A DNA stretch of 64,000 bases, from positions 3,197,501 to 3,261,500 of the forward strand of contig NZ_CP137624.1 in NCBI RefSeq assembly GCF_033880585.1. Direction: 5' to 3'. Numbering within the stretch: the stretch's first letter is position 1; each line of letters opens with the position of its first letter. This DNA is from Lysinibacillus louembei (GTDB lineage Bacteria; Bacillota; Bacilli; Bacillales_A; Planococcaceae). Below the pieces are notes generated by a model. It was not told where the DNA came from. It made no database searches and was given only the letters and a program-made list of their open reading frames with translations. Positions 9,718 to 17,571 of this stretch are shown here, piece after piece. Made by a program: the position numbers and the translations under genes.

Positions 9718-10722
9718 TTAACTAGAAATTTCGCAAAACTCCCGTTGCTTCGCTGTTAGCTCAATCTCAAAGCCTAAATCCTCAAGCATTTGATAATCTT
9801 TATTTTTCTCCTGCCCCGCTGTCGTTAAATAATCACCAACAAAAATGCTATTTGCCGCATATAGCCCTAACGGCTGCAATGTGCCTAAGTTAATTTCTCG
9901 TCCACCGGAAATACGAATTTCCTTCGTTGGATTAATAAAGCGGAACAAGGCGAGCACCTTTAAGCAATAGCGTGGATTTAATTCCTTTGTCCCTTCAAGC
10001 TTTGTGCCATCAATGGCATTTAAAAAGTTAACTGGAATTGAGTCTGCATCAAGGGCATGAAGCGCATAAGCGATATCTACCACATCCTGCTTCGTTTCCT
10101 TCATTCCAATAATCGCACCTGAGCAAGGCGAAAGTCCATGCTTTTTCGCCATTTCCACCGTATTGACACGATCCTCATACGTATGCGATGTCGTAATATA
10201 ATCATGGTGCCTTGCGGACGTATTTAAATTATGATTATAGCGATCAACGCCTGCTTCCTTTAGCTGCTCCGCTTGCTCGTCCTTTAATAAACCAAGACAG
10301 GCGCAAACCTTCAAGCCATATTGCTCTTTAATTTCCTTGACTGCCTCACTCACGACATTGACATCTTTACGTGTCGGCCCTCGCCCACTCGCAACGATAC
10401 AAAACGTGCCAATTTGATTGTCAAACGCCTGCTTTGCCCCTGCTAAAATTTCCTCCTTCGTAATAAACGGATACTTGTCAATTGGGGCTGTTGAAATGGA
10501 CGATTGTGAGCAATAGCCACAGTTTTCAGGACAATAGCCACTTTTCGCATTCATGATCATATTCAGCTTTACTTTATTGCCGTAATAATGCTTACGAATC
10601 GTATAAGCACCATGCAATAGCGGTAACAGCTCCTCATCTGGTATGTGTAAAATAGCTAATGCTTCGTGATTTGTTAACATTTTCCCCTCAATTACATCGT
10701 TCGCTAGTTGTTGCCAGTTCAT
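9718..10722 (-). CDS. bioB: biotin synthase
   Basis: Radical SAM enzyme of 334 residues that inserts sulfur into dethiobiotin. The SAM-cluster motif is in SGYCPENCGYCSQSS near residues 60-75 (CxxxCxxC). Further family blocks are present: YNHNLNTS, CSGAIIGM and RISGGREINLG, the last carrying the Arg ligand of the [2Fe-2S] cluster. Length is normal. It follows bioY by 15 bases and should share its BirA-controlled transcript. No other biotin synthesis gene is in the window, so dethiobiotin must be made or taken up through genes elsewhere. Confidence 0.97.
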   Translation of the reverse strand: MNWQQLANDVIEGKMLTNHEALAILHIPDEELLPLLHGAYTIRKHYYGNKVKLNMIMNAKSGYCPENCGYCSQSSISTAPIDKYPFITKEEILAGAKQAFDNQIGTFCIVASGRGPTRKDVNVVSEAVKEIKEQYGLKVCACLGLLKDEQAEQLKEAGVDRYNHNLNTSARHHDYITTSHTYEDRVNTVEMAKKHGLSPCSGAIIGMKETKQDVVDIAYALHALDADSIPVNFLNAIDGTKLEGTKELNPRYCLKVLALFRFINPTKEIRISGGREINLGTLQPLGLYAANSIFVGDYLTTAGQEKNKDYQMLEDLGFEIELTAKQREFCEISS

Positions 10723-10737
10723 ATTTTCCCCTACCCT

Positions 10738-11331
10738 CTATTTAATTGGTAAAATACGCAATGTTTTTTGCAGTCGATATGCCAGTAAGCCTGCCACAAT
10801 CGCTAAAATAACATCCTTCGGCATCGGTGGCACCATCCATGCCCATGCCATTTTATAGCTAAAGCCATCCGGTGCGGCTGCCCACAATTGATAGGCAAAG
10901 TACATCCAATTCGTGCCTAACAGATAAATTAATGTCATTGTAATTAAAGCGCTAGCGATATAAGCCTTTGTTGTTTGGTAGCGCTCCACAATCGCACCAG
11001 CGATATATGCACAAATAATAAAGCTAATGATAAAGCCAAATGTCGGTGAAACGAGAGCGGCTGGACCTCCTGTAAATTTCGCAAAAACAGGTGCACCTGC
11101 TAATCCAATACACATATAAACCGTACATGCTACGGCGCCTTTCACACGCCCAAGGACAAGCCCTGCCAGTACACCAAAAAAGGTTTGCAGTGTAATGGGC
11201 ACACCGCCCGCCACTAAAAACGGCACAAACGACGTAATATTTGCTCCAATCATCATTAATGTTGCAAACGCACTGCAATAAAGTAAATCCACCGTACGCC
11301 AAGTCGTGCTTTTTGATACTATTTCCATCAA
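10738..11331 (-). CDS. bioY: biotin transporter BioY
   Basis: Membrane protein of 197 residues with about six spans. The conserved BioY features TLQTFFGVLAGLVLG and FTGGPAALVSPTFGFIISF are present. BioY is the substrate-binding S component of biotin ECF transporters and works with a shared energy-coupling module (EcfAA'T) or alone. First gene of the bioY-bioB transcript. GAGGGTG precedes two adjacent ATG codons; either could be used. The BirA-type operator at 11348-11374 lies just upstream. Confidence 0.95.
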   Translation of the reverse strand: MMEIVSKSTTWRTVDLLYCSAFATLMMIGANITSFVPFLVAGGVPITLQTFFGVLAGLVLGRVKGAVACTVYMCIGLAGAPVFAKFTGGPAALVSPTFGFIISFIICAYIAGAIVERYQTTKAYIASALITMTLIYLLGTNWMYFAYQLWAAAPDGFSYKMAWAWMVPPMPKDVILAIVAGLLAYRLQKTLRILPIK

Positions 11332-11347
11332 ACACCCTCTATTTTAA

Positions 11348-11407
11348 GTTAACCAAAATATTTTATAGGTTAACGTAAATATTATCGAAATGTTGTATAT
11401 TCGTCAA
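11348..11407 (-). promoter_or_regulatory. bioY promoter with BirA operator
   Basis: On the minus strand a near-consensus sigma-A promoter is TTGACG (11407-11402), a 17-base spacer and TAATAT (11384-11379). Immediately downstream, at the expected transcription start, lies the dyad GTTAACC-N13-GGTTAAC (11374-11348), the classical BirA site with the same 13-base spacing as in Bacillus. Biotinyl-AMP-bound BirA would therefore block initiation when biotin is plentiful. Confidence 0.93.
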
Positions 11408-11449
11408 TATGGAAATTTGCTATAATTTTCAAAGGAAGGGGAAATTATA

Positions 11450-11881
11450 TTGACTAAAGGGCTATTACATCATATCGAATTATATGTCTCCAATTTGGAG
11501 CAATCCGTTACGTTTTGGGGCTGGCTGTTAGAGGAATTAGGCTATGAACCGTTTCAAAAATGGGATGGCGGACAAAGCTGGAAGCTCGAAAATACATATA
11601 TTGTGTTTGTTCAAGCAGAGGAACGATTTTTAGACATTGCTTATCATCGCTGCAGAGTGGGTCTGAATCATTTAGCCTTTCATGCAACCTCACGTGAGCA
11701 TGTGGATAATATGACAAAAAAACTCGAAGAACGTGGCGTCAAAATCCTCTACAAGAAGCAGCATCCATTTGCTGGTGGACAGCAGCATTATGCCGTTTAC
11801 TTTGAAGATCCAGACAGAATGAAAGTTGAATTAGTTGCTCCTGAATTACAGGGCTCTGTTGTTGAAAAAACGCAAAAATGA
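11450..11881 (+). CDS. VOC-family (glyoxalase-like) protein
   Basis: Protein of 143 residues that begins HHIELYVSNLEQSVTFW, the first betaalphabetabetabeta module, with a second module starting near GLNHLAFHA and ending YFEDPDRMKVELV. Probable metal ligands are the first His, the His of LNHLAF and the Glu of KVELV. The fold covers glyoxalase I, dioxygenases and resistance proteins; this one has no diagnostic signature. It starts with TTG, eight to ten bases after AAGGAAGGGG. Single gene, oriented away from bioY. Confidence 0.8.
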   Translation: MTKGLLHHIELYVSNLEQSVTFWGWLLEELGYEPFQKWDGGQSWKLENTYIVFVQAEERFLDIAYHRCRVGLNHLAFHATSREHVDNMTKKLEERGVKILYKKQHPFAGGQQHYAVYFEDPDRMKVELVAPELQGSVVEKTQK

Positions 11882-12204
11882 ATGGAAGCCCTTACTCTGT
11901 AAGATTAAGTACAAGTAATTGTATTTAAAGACAACCAGCCCTTTATTCCTTTGACAGATATTATCATGATTGTTTAGGGCGAATTAGTAAAAGCTCTGCA
12001 ATATCCTATTTGAATTGTCTACTTCTATTTTCTAAATGGTTAGAGAAAGAAAGTAATTATCAAGGAGAACTGATTCAAAATCAATTGGAGCATTAAGTTC
12101 TAGAATTTCCAGGTTGTATTAAGATTTATTTGCTAATTCCACTTTTCAAAAGTTGAATTATTTCCATTAAACATCCTTAAACTATATTTAGAAGGTGATA
12201 TTTT
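11882..12204 (+). other. gene-free stretch with a possible integrase relic
   Basis: About 320 bases without a start-to-stop gene. On the plus strand roughly 11930-12095 can be read as an open segment without a start, containing SSAISYLNCLLLFSKWLEKE, which resembles the core-binding part of tyrosine recombinases (a Tyr-Leu-x8-Phe-x2-Trp-Leu pattern). It is short, preceded by an in-frame stop and carries no catalytic residues, so at most it is a decayed fragment. The last bases hold the ribosome site of the next gene. Confidence 0.25.
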
Positions 12205-12651
12205 TTGGTGGAGTTAAGAACAATTAATCAGGACAATTATCAAGAATGTTTAAACTTGCATACAGCTGATACCAATGCGGACTTTGTAGACTCTGTAGCG
12301 TGGTCTTTAGCCGAAGCGTGGGTGTTTTATGATGACTCACGCCCCTTTGCAATTTATGCCGATAATGTGATGGTGGGCTATGTTTTAATGTATATTGGCG
12401 ACAATAATCCCCAAATCATAAATTTTATGATAGATAGTCGTTTTCAAAAAAGAGGCTATGGATCAGCAGCAGCTAGGCTTTGTGTTGAATATTTGTGGGA
12501 AGAATACAATGCAAGTAGGATTTCTTTACCAGTTAAATTAGAAAATATAACCGCACAAAAATTTTGGAGCAACATAGGCTTTGAAATAACAGGCGATATG
12601 GAGGATGGTTATCTTTATATGCGGTTGTACATACCAGAAAAATATGTCTAA
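12205..12651 (+). CDS. GNAT-family N-acetyltransferase
   Basis: Protein of 148 residues with the Gcn5 fold. The acetyl-CoA loop is RFQKRGYGSAAARL (the Q/RxxGxG/A motif) near residues 78-91, preceded by the beta-4 strand PQIINFMID and followed by NITAQKFWSNIGFEITG, typical of spermidine or amino-group acetyltransferases. The acceptor is unknown. A TTG at 12205 is followed directly by GTG; GAAGGTG lies about seven bases upstream, fitting either start. Confidence 0.85.
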   Translation: MVELRTINQDNYQECLNLHTADTNADFVDSVAWSLAEAWVFYDDSRPFAIYADNVMVGYVLMYIGDNNPQIINFMIDSRFQKRGYGSAAARLCVEYLWEEYNASRISLPVKLENITAQKFWSNIGFEITGDMEDGYLYMRLYIPEKYV

Positions 12652-13040
12652 GTATATAAAACGGAACCTATCCCCATGATAAGCATTCTTGTTTCACTAA
12701 CGGGGGCTTTAGTGCAATAAGAATTTATAGCGTATACAAAACAAATGTAAGTTTGGTTACGTAAAGAGAAGCAACAAACACTGATGGGACAGAGTTTATT
12801 GCTTTTTCTTATGAATATTATTTATACATTAAACTTTTTATTCTCCATTCGTTGGCTACCTTTCTCCAATTATGGCTCTTTTTATCCAAACAACCTGCCG
12901 TTCATTGTATCAAATTTCGGCATTCTCAATTATTATATATGTATGTTATTTCCAATACAAATGAAACTAATAGAATGTGCTGATATCAATAATTCAAATA
13001 AATATCAACCTGAACATCTACTTTTAGCAGAACTAATGAC
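12652..13040. other. AT-rich stretch, nothing supported
   Basis: A 95-codon plus-strand frame (12784-13071) has no convincing ribosome site, is dominated by Phe, Asn, Ile and Leu as expected from AT-rich noncoding DNA, and runs into the dps terminator hairpin. I see no promoter motif or repeat that explains the region. Confidence 0.4.
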
Positions 13041-13075
13041 AAAAAGAGCTATATGGAAAAATTCCACATAGCTCT
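13041..13075 (-). terminator. terminator of dps
   Basis: On the minus strand an AGAGCTATGTGGAA stem, a three-base loop and its complement (one mismatch) are followed by a T run. It begins seven bases after the dps stop codon. Confidence 0.85.
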
Positions 13076-13081
13076 ACCCAC

Positions 13082-13537
13082 TTATTGTGCGCTGACGCTT
13101 TCACCAAGATAGGCATTCAACATCCACGTATGCTTTTCAATACTTTGATACATCGCATTCAGCATGTCCTCTGTACGGTCATCACCATCTTCTGCTGCAA
13201 TGGACATCGTTTCATTTAGTGCCTGCATAATTGTTTTAAAATCGGCAACAATAGTAGCAACCATTTGCTCTGCCGTTTCTTTGCCTTCAGCCTCTTGAAT
13301 TAATGATTGCGCTAAATGCTCACGCAATGTCGCAACAGGCTTCGCATCCTTCGATAAAATGCGCTCCGCTAGCTCATCGAGATTCAATGTTGCTTCATTA
13401 TACAATTCTTCAAATTTGTCATGCAATGTGAAAAATGATGGACCGCTTACATACCAATGATAATTGTGTAACTTTGTATACAGCACAGAATACGTTGAAA
13501 CAAGCTCGTTTAATTTTGCGTTTAAATTTTGTGACAT
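13082..13537 (-). CDS. dps: Dps-family DNA-protecting ferritin
   Basis: Protein of 151 residues. The ferroxidase motif NYHWYVSGPSFFTLHDKFEELY near residues 26-47 contains the His and the DxxxE-type ligands shared between subunits of the dodecamer. These proteins oxidise iron with hydrogen peroxide, store it and coat DNA under starvation or oxidative stress; in Bacillus the relative is MrgA. AAGGAG lies ten bases before the ATG. It lies 36 bases after the glycerate kinase stop, so it may be read from that promoter; I see no PerR box in the gap. Confidence 0.93.
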   Translation of the reverse strand: MSQNLNAKLNELVSTYSVLYTKLHNYHWYVSGPSFFTLHDKFEELYNEATLNLDELAERILSKDAKPVATLREHLAQSLIQEAEGKETAEQMVATIVADFKTIMQALNETMSIAAEDGDDRTEDMLNAMYQSIEKHTWMLNAYLGESVSAQ

Positions 13538-13573
13538 ACATCAAAACTCCTTTATTTTTTAGTACACTATACT

Positions 13574-14683
13574 TTACCCATTTTTGAAATTTTTAATCAT
13601 CCACTGATAAGTTGCCTCTGTTAAATATTTTGCAGGTCTCTGCATCGCCATTTCTACTGTAACATCATTTTGTACAACGGCATGACAAAATTGGAAATAC
13701 TGTGACAATAATTCGCTATCCTTAATTACTCCCGATAATAAAAGCACAGGGATATTGTGCTTTTTTGCATATGTCAGTACACCAAATGGCGCTTTACCAT
13801 GCAGTGTTTGCGCATCCGACTGACCTTCTCCAGTAATAATTAAATCAGCGCCTTCAATGATTTGTGCAAAATGTAGGCGCTGTAGTACAAGCTCAATACC
13901 TTGTTGAAGCTGACCGTTTAAAAAAGCAATTAACGCTCCACCCATCCCACCAGCAGCACCAGCACCTGGATAATCATGCAGGCGAATACCGATTTCCTTT
14001 TCCACGATATTCGCCCACTTTGTTAAAGCTGTGTCAAAATAAGCGATGTCTTCTACACCTTTTTGCTTGCCAAACACGGCTGTTGCGCCTTTTTCGCCAA
14101 CAAGCGGATTATCCACATCGCAGGCAACTAGGAATGTCGCGTGCTGAATTTTTTCATCCCAATTAGAAAAATCTACTTGCTGCACATCATATAAACCTGC
14201 GATTGTATGTGCCACCTCTACACCTGCTTCATCTAATAAGCGCAAGCCTAATGCACGTAGCATGCCAACGCCACCGTCGTTCGTCGCACTGCCACCGATA
14301 CATATAATAAACTCTCGATAGTCTTGCTCGAGCGCATGGCGAATCAATTGCCCTGTACCATAGCTTGAAGCGATTGCAGGGTTACGTTCTGACTGTTGTA
14401 GCAATGTCAGCCCTGAAGCTTGTGCCATTTCAATGACACATGTTGTGCCATCAGCCAATACGCCGTAGCTCGCAGTAATGGCTCTGCCAAGTGGGTCAAG
14501 TACCTGTATTGTATGTAATTGCTGTGCAAGCGTTTCTAATGTTCCCTCTCCTCCATCAGCAACAGGCAACAAAACTGTTGTTGCGTCAGGCAGACATTGT
14601 TTCACACCACGCTCGATACTTGTAGCTGCCTCGGACGCCGTCATCGTTCCTTTAAATGAGTCTGGGCTAATAACAATTTTCAT
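13574..14683 (-). CDS. glxK: glycerate kinase, GlxK/GarK family
   Basis: Protein of 369 residues, phosphorylating glycerate to 2-phosphoglycerate (GarK/GlxK type). It opens MKIVISPDSFKGTMTASEAA, the family signature, and has GGEGTLETLA, GGSATNDGGVGML and GAGAAGGMGGAL in the right order, with TGEGQSDAQTLHGKAP near residue 285. The ATG at 14683 is chosen because AAGGGGTGAGAGG lies just upstream; the GTG three codons before would overlap that site. No glycolate or garD pathway gene is adjacent. Confidence 0.93.
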   Translation of the reverse strand: MKIVISPDSFKGTMTASEAATSIERGVKQCLPDATTVLLPVADGGEGTLETLAQQLHTIQVLDPLGRAITASYGVLADGTTCVIEMAQASGLTLLQQSERNPAIASSYGTGQLIRHALEQDYREFIICIGGSATNDGGVGMLRALGLRLLDEAGVEVAHTIAGLYDVQQVDFSNWDEKIQHATFLVACDVDNPLVGEKGATAVFGKQKGVEDIAYFDTALTKWANIVEKEIGIRLHDYPGAGAAGGMGGALIAFLNGQLQQGIELVLQRLHFAQIIEGADLIITGEGQSDAQTLHGKAPFGVLTYAKKHNIPVLLLSGVIKDSELLSQYFQFCHAVVQNDVTVEMAMQRPAKYLTEATYQWMIKNFKNG

Positions 14684-14754
14684 TCCTCTCACCCCTTTTT
14701 ATAATTATAGCATTCATTTCAGACCAATTACTGATAGCACTCTTTAGCCATTTT

Positions 14755-15011
14755 TGATATAATTATCGTCGGCTATCAATTACGCCTGAGTGTAATTGCG
14801 TCCAGATTTTTCTCAAAATCTGTGACATCTGCCAGAGGCTTAACTTGAATCAGCAACTCTTTTCTACGACGAGTAATCGCAGGAGTAGGGAGTTTAACTT
14901 TCTGATTTAAAAGCCTTTTTTGCATACATCCGACCACTATAAATGTGTGAGATGTCTGCTGAAGCAAGTTAAAAAACGTGTCCTGCAAACACGCATAAGG
15001 TGGAATTAAAC
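14755..15011 (+). promoter_or_regulatory. hairpin-rich 240-base leader upstream of trhO
   Basis: A TATAAT at 14758-14763 is followed by a leader with several short perfect hairpins: CAATTAC/GTAATTG (14777-14798, 8-base loop), CAGATTTT/AAAATCTG (14803-14822, 4-base loop) and CGTGT/ACACG (14977-14993) just before the ribosome site. A minus-strand frame of 119 codons crosses the region and enters trhO; it has no family features and looks like a shadow. It could be a structured RNA leader or an intergenic repeat element; no known riboswitch class is recognised. Confidence 0.4.
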
Positions 15012-15959
15012 ATGAAAGATTACCGCGTTTTACTGTATTATTTTTATACAACAATTGAAGATCCTGCTGAATTTTCAGCACAGCATTTAGAGCAGTGTAA
15101 GGAGCTTGAGCTAAAAGGTCGTATTTTAGTCGCAACAGAGGGCATTAACGGAACAGTATCAGGTACAATTGAAGCGACAAATGCTTATATGGAATTGATG
15201 CAAAATGACCCGTTATTTAAAGGAATTGTCTTTAAAATTGATGAGGTAGAAGGTCATGCATTCAAAAAAATGCATGTGCGTCCACGCCCTGAGTTAGTTA
15301 ACTTAAGCCTAGAGGATGATGTCAATCCGCATGAAATTACAGGCGAATATTTATCCCCTGCGCAATTTTTAGAGCAAATGCAACGTGAGGATACAGTGGT
15401 ATTAGATGTGCGTAACACATATGAGTATGATGTTGGTCATTTCCGTGGTGCCATTCGTCCAGAGGTTGACAACTTCCGTGATACACCACAATGGGTGCGT
15501 GAAAATCGCGAATTATTCGAAGGAAAGCGCGTTTTAACATATTGTACAGGCGGCATTCGCTGTGAGAAGTTTTCAGGCTGGCTAAAGCGTGAAGGCTTTG
15601 AGGATGTAGGGCAATTGCATGGTGGGATTGCAACATATGGTAAAGACCCTGAAACGAAAGGTCAGCTATGGGACGGACAAATGTATGTTTTTGATGAACG
15701 TTTAACTGTGCCAATTAACCAAGTGGAGCATGTCGTTGTTGGACGTGACCATTTCGATGGTACACCGTGTGAGCGCTACATTAATTGTGCAAATCCAGAA
15801 TGTAACAAGCAAATTTTAACATCAGAAGAAAATGAAGCGAAGCATTTAGGCGGCTGTACGATTGAATGTACGAAGCATGAGCGCAATCGCTATATCGTTA
15901 GACATAATTTAACAGAAGAGCAAGTGCTACAAGCAATTGCTGCGCTTGAGCAAGTATAA
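15012..15959 (+). CDS. trhO: tRNA uridine(34) hydroxylase, oxygen-dependent
   Basis: Protein of 315 residues (YceA family). An N-terminal ferredoxin-like domain is followed by a rhodanese domain with the loop [12 protein letters not shown] near residues 177-188, whose first Cys is the catalytic position, and a C-terminal cysteine-rich tail ([18 protein letters not shown]) that probably binds metal. TrhO forms 5-hydroxyuridine at the wobble base of some tRNAs. The ATG at 15012 follows AAGGTGGA; an in-frame GTG at 15000 lies within that ribosome site and is unlikely. Confidence 0.95.
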   Translation: MKDYRVLLYYFYTTIEDPAEFSAQHLEQCKELELKGRILVATEGINGTVSGTIEATNAYMELMQNDPLFKGIVFKIDEVEGHAFKKMHVRPRPELVNLSLEDDVNPHEITGEYLSPAQFLEQMQREDTVVLDVRNTYEYDVGHFRGAIRPEVDNFRDTPQWVRENRELFEGKRVLTYCTGGIRCEKFSGWLKREGFEDVGQLHGGIATYGKDPETKGQLWDGQMYVFDERLTVPINQVEHVVVGRDHFDGTPCERYINCANPECNKQILTSEENEAKHLGGCTIECTKHERNRYIVRHNLTEEQVLQAIAALEQV

Positions 15960-15963
15960 AAAA

Positions 15964-16001
15964 TGGATGGAAAAAACGCTTTGTTTTTTCCATCCGTTTT
16001 T
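15964..16001. terminator. bidirectional terminator between trhO and mtlD
   Basis: GGATGGAAAAAAC pairs with GTTTTTTCCATCC over a five-base loop, followed by TTTTT on the plus strand; the A-rich arm serves the converging mannitol operon. Confidence 0.85.
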
Positions 16002-17135
16002 CTATGCTTCTAGCTTAGCTAAAATTAGGCTAACAAGCTCGTCCTCCTTAGTCAAGCCTGTCACTTCCACAACTACATCTATTAATGGCAGTGTTTTAAG
16101 CTTTGTTTGTAGTTCCACGCTTTCAGCATCCTCGGTCACATCAAATTGGAATGCCGCCTTGATACCATCTAATAAAGCGACGGGTTGTTGACCAAGCTGC
16201 AATAGCATCATTGCTGGTTTAATAAATCGCTCATAGCGACTTAATTTACGCAATGGGCTACGACCGACACGAATTAGCTCATCGGATACATAAGAATTGC
16301 TGAAACGATTTAGCACTTTATCAATGTAGGCACTTTGCTCCTCTTTGTCAAAGTCATATACCGTTGTCAACACATAGCCTGTTTCCTGTAAAACGGCACG
16401 CACCGTTGCTACAATTTCCTGATCTTGCATCGCCTCATAAATTGTCGTATAGCCCTTTTGATAGCCTAAATAAGCAACTGTTGCATGCCCTGTATTAACA
16501 GTAAACAGCTTTCTTTCAATAAATGGTGTTAAATCTGGCACAAATAAAGCGTCCGCTAACTTTGGCTTCTCTGTCTGAATCATCGAAGCATCAATTACCC
16601 ATTCAAAGAAAGGCTCAACAGCAACCGTTAACAGCTCGTCATGCTGTTGATTCGGCACAATGCGATCAACGGCTGAATTCGGGAAGCTTGTCGTTGCTAA
16701 AATATCTGCTAATTTTTCTGAATCCACATGCTGCTCAATATGGACACGTAAAGTATCGGTAGCGCCAATGGCATTTTCACATGCAATAACAAGCGATGGG
16801 CGATTGCCCTTTTGCTCTAAACCTTTTGCAATCGGCTCTGCTACAAAGCGTAAAATATTCGGCCCTACCGCCGTTGTCACGATATCCGCCTGAGCCACTG
16901 CCTCCACTACAGCATCCAGCTCACGCTCAGAATTCAATGCGTGAACACCTGAAATCACTTCAGCTGCACCGTTTTCCTCTGCCATTAATACCGTATAACT
17001 GCCCTTGTCTTTCAGTGCTTGGATAATGTCAGCATTGACATCCACAAATGTTACATCATAGCCTGATTTAGAAAGAAGTGCGCCGATAAAGCCACGTCCA
17101 ATATTGCCAGCACCAAAATGAACTGCTTTCATCAT
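16002..17135 (-). CDS. mtlD: mannitol-1-phosphate 5-dehydrogenase
   Basis: Protein of 377 residues that oxidises mannitol 1-phosphate to fructose 6-phosphate with NAD. It starts MKAVHFGAGNIGRGFIG, the dinucleotide loop, and has CENAIGATD, TSFPNSAVDRIVP and the catalytic region ERKLFTVNTGHATVAY near residue 205, all typical of MtlD. The first ATG shares one base with the mtlF stop (TAATG), so translation is probably coupled. It is the last gene of mtlA-mtlR-mtlF-mtlD. Confidence 0.97.
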   Translation of the reverse strand: MMKAVHFGAGNIGRGFIGALLSKSGYDVTFVDVNADIIQALKDKGSYTVLMAEENGAAEVISGVHALNSERELDAVVEAVAQADIVTTAVGPNILRFVAEPIAKGLEQKGNRPSLVIACENAIGATDTLRVHIEQHVDSEKLADILATTSFPNSAVDRIVPNQQHDELLTVAVEPFFEWVIDASMIQTEKPKLADALFVPDLTPFIERKLFTVNTGHATVAYLGYQKGYTTIYEAMQDQEIVATVRAVLQETGYVLTTVYDFDKEEQSAYIDKVLNRFSNSYVSDELIRVGRSPLRKLSRYERFIKPAMMLLQLGQQPVALLDGIKAAFQFDVTEDAESVELQTKLKTLPLIDVVVEVTGLTKEDELVSLILAKLEA

Positions 17136-17566
17136 TACTCGTCTCCCTCTTCAAATGTTAATAGCACTTCTTCAGCTGAAGAGGCGTTCAAGATGCGTTC
17201 CACATTTTCTTCCTCTGAGCAAACAATCGCAATTTTAGAAAGCAGCTCTAAATGCTCGCCACCTGCCCCTGCAATACCGATGACTAAACGCACTTCTTCA
17301 CCGTTCCACTCAATTGGGTTGGCATAAATCATCACCGCAAGCCCCGATGTAATAACTTGTGCCTTTGCCTCCTCTGTACCATGAGGAATGGCTAGCATAT
17401 TACCCATATACGTTGATGTCAGCACTTCTCTTTCTAACATTTTCTCAACATATGAAGCCTGTACATAGCCTTGCTCTACTAATACATTGCCGACTTCACG
17501 AATTGCCTCATCCTTCGTCTTTGCTTGCCCATTAAAACGAATATTTTCTTTTGCTAATATTGTCAT
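17135..17566 (-). CDS. mtlF: mannitol-specific PTS EIIA component
   Basis: Protein of 143 residues of the fructose/mannitol EIIA fold. The phosphorylated His is in LAIPHGTEEAK near residue 62, receiving phosphate from HPr and passing it to the EIIB domain of MtlA. Start taken at the ATG at 17566, about seven bases after GAAGGG; an upstream GTG overlaps the mtlR stop. Only six bases separate it from mtlR. Its separate existence fits the two-domain MtlA found here. Confidence 0.95.
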   Translation of the reverse strand: MTILAKENIRFNGQAKTKDEAIREVGNVLVEQGYVQASYVEKMLEREVLTSTYMGNMLAIPHGTEEAKAQVITSGLAVMIYANPIEWNGEEVRLVIGIAGAGGEHLELLSKIAIVCSEEENVERILNASSAEEVLLTFEEGDE

Positions 17567-17571
17567 ATTAA

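Noticed and set aside
12784-13071. Plus-strand 95-codon gene
   Set aside because: No ribosome site, AT-driven composition, and its end lies in the dps terminator.
14776-15135. Minus-strand 119-codon gene across the trhO leader
   Set aside because: It overlaps the start of trhO, has no recognisable domain and no ribosome site.
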